Origin: Anas platyrhynchos
Lineage: Eukaryota; Chordata; Aves; Anseriformes; Anatidae
DNA length: 64,000 nt
Assembly: GCF_047663525.1 (NCBI RefSeq)
Contig: NC_092621.1
Coordinates: 9,335,001 to 9,399,000, forward strand
Reading direction: 5' to 3'
The notes under the pieces were generated by a model. That model did no database searches. It was not told where the DNA came from and saw only the letters and a list, made by a program, of their open reading frames with translations. The translations under genes were made by a program, and so were the position numbers. Below are positions 62,701-64,000 of the stretch, one piece after another (within the stretch, counting starts at the first letter, position 1; every line of letters begins with the position of its first letter).

Positions 62701-64000
62701 GATAGGACTGTTGGTCACTGGTGGTGATGGGAGTCTCCATCACAAGGGTTCTTACTGTGGTATCCAAACCAGGAGAGAAGCTGCAAAATGATGTCTCGTT
62801 TTGTACAAACCAGCTGGCCACCACCCTACCTGAGCCCCAGCACACGCATAATTCAGTGCCACTGGCACACCTCAGCCACATGCAAAACATCTCTCAAGCT
62901 TCCTGACAGCACCACTGCTGCAGGAGCAGTTCCTGTTGACCTCCTCCAAATGTCATCTCTGCACAGCGAGGCCACTTCTGCAGCAGGGACACTTTGGGAC
63001 GTGCCTCCTGGGAGATCGATCCACACCTTCAGGCATGAAGATAGAGAGGAACACCCAAAATTCCCTCCTGGAGGGCTCCCATTGCAATTAGTCAGGTATT
63101 TAATTGTGAAGGTGCCATGGGGAGTTAGCAGTAGGTCTTTTCTCCATCCTTTTGTTAGCAGGGCTTGGGGTAGTTCTCTCCAAACCCCAAGGGGATGGGT
63201 GGGAGAGGGACCCAGTGGCAGCCCGAGGTCACCTTGGCCCGGGGTTTTTCCTGGGGACAGGGTGTGGAGCACGTGGGAACGAGGGAGGAGGTCTGACAGA
63301 GGGCAATTTGGGTAAAACAGCATCGGGAGTGTGAGAGCAGATTTGTTTCCAGTCTGGAAGACACCTCCACCGGGAGCGCGAGGAGCCTTCGGAGCTGTTA
63401 CTTTTGGACGAGGGAGGCAGAGAATTTGGTCTGCAAACAAACGGGAACTGGCAAAGCCGACAGCTTTTTGCTCTGGTTGCTTTGTTTCCTCTGAGCTGGG
63501 CTCTGCCTTTTTTTTTTTTTTTTTTCTCCTTTAATTTTTTTTACTTCTAATTTATTGAAATTCTCTGGATCCCGATTCACTTTCTTTGCTCTTCATTTCT
63601 TATTGCTTTGGCTGAAACATTAAATCCCCAGTACGACTGGGATCAGGGCACGAATAAAAATAGCCCATGGAAAAACAAACCGAACCGAGGAGGAGGCGAA
63701 AACAAGCCTTGGCGTGGCTGATCCTCGGTTTTGGTGGCAGAGGACGGGTGACACCCAGGTGCAGGACGGGGACAAGGGGATGGCAGCTGGTGACACAAAG
63801 GGCTGTTGCTGTCCTGTGCATGATGGGGTGGCCGGATGGAACTGGTGGGCTTCTGCTGGCCCCCAACAGGCAGGGTCTCTGCTAAAATTGGCCTCCTGCC
63901 TCGATGGGCAGGATAAGAGGGAAATGTCCTTGCCAAGGGGTGAGGCCGGAGGTTTGTCCTGCGGTGCCGAGGAGGAAGCCTTGCCTCGTAAAACATCCCC
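59790..64000. other. Intergenic DNA, no gene recognised
   Basis: Mixed GC content with AT-rich islands at about 61270-61620 and 61640-61800 (including a TATATATATGGGTATGTATATG stretch near 61545) and 62085-62290. A T21 run is at 63509-63526. Frames are short and lack known domains. IL11RA and CNTFR, which flank this block in human, are not visible. Confidence 0.5.

Overview
This is nuclear DNA from a bird, most likely a galliform. The evidence is CR1 LINEs of the avian type, an endogenous retrovirus that resembles the galliform ENS-1 family, and GC-rich host genes with short introns. The conserved gene block DCTN3-ARID3C-SIGMAR1-GALT, with a CCL21-like chemokine and a SPATA31/FAM205-like gene beside it, corresponds to human 9p13. 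In chicken the counterpart of that region is on chromosome Z. Naming the species is beyond what can be read here.

Layout, left to right. 1-3250: 3' half of a broken class I-type endogenous retrovirus. 3260-8900: one apparently intact three-exon SPATA31/FAM205-like gene (3560-5821), a CR1 remnant, and a decayed paralogue (7280-8520) that lies between inverted copies of an unidentified ~300-bp repeat. 8900-11690: no gene seen. 11697-17145: CCL21-like chemokine gene whose first intron holds a nearly full-length CR1 (12120-16292). At about 17140, inside its last exon, the chemokine sequence runs straight into a broken ENS-1-like retrovirus (to ~21720). 21735-22690: a second SPATA31-like fragment, part of it a recent ~97% duplicate of the 3' end of the intact gene.

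23392-52816 is the conserved block. DCTN3 (minus, 7 exons), ARID3C (minus, 7 coding exons, two introns rich in AT-rich islands) and SIGMAR1 (minus, 4 exons) are followed by GALT (plus, 11 exons), whose start codon lies only 162 bp from that of SIGMAR1. All splice sites used are GT-AG, all phases close, and the proteins come out at 185, 432, 222 and 364 residues, near the human lengths. From 52.8 kb to the end there is no recognisable gene, only CR1 debris (58850-59780), simple repeats and several AT-rich islands that look like candidate regulatory elements.

The genes do not form a pathway. DCTN3 is a dynactin subunit, ARID3C a DNA-binding regulator, SIGMAR1 an ER chaperone, GALT a Leloir-pathway enzyme, the chemokine is an immune guidance factor, and the SPATA31-like gene is probably testis-expressed. 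The most notable observations are the chemokine-retrovirus junction with its open frame, the inverted-repeat-flanked SPATA31-like duplicates, a perfect palindromic RFX X-box at the DCTN3 promoter, and the compact SIGMAR1/GALT promoter.
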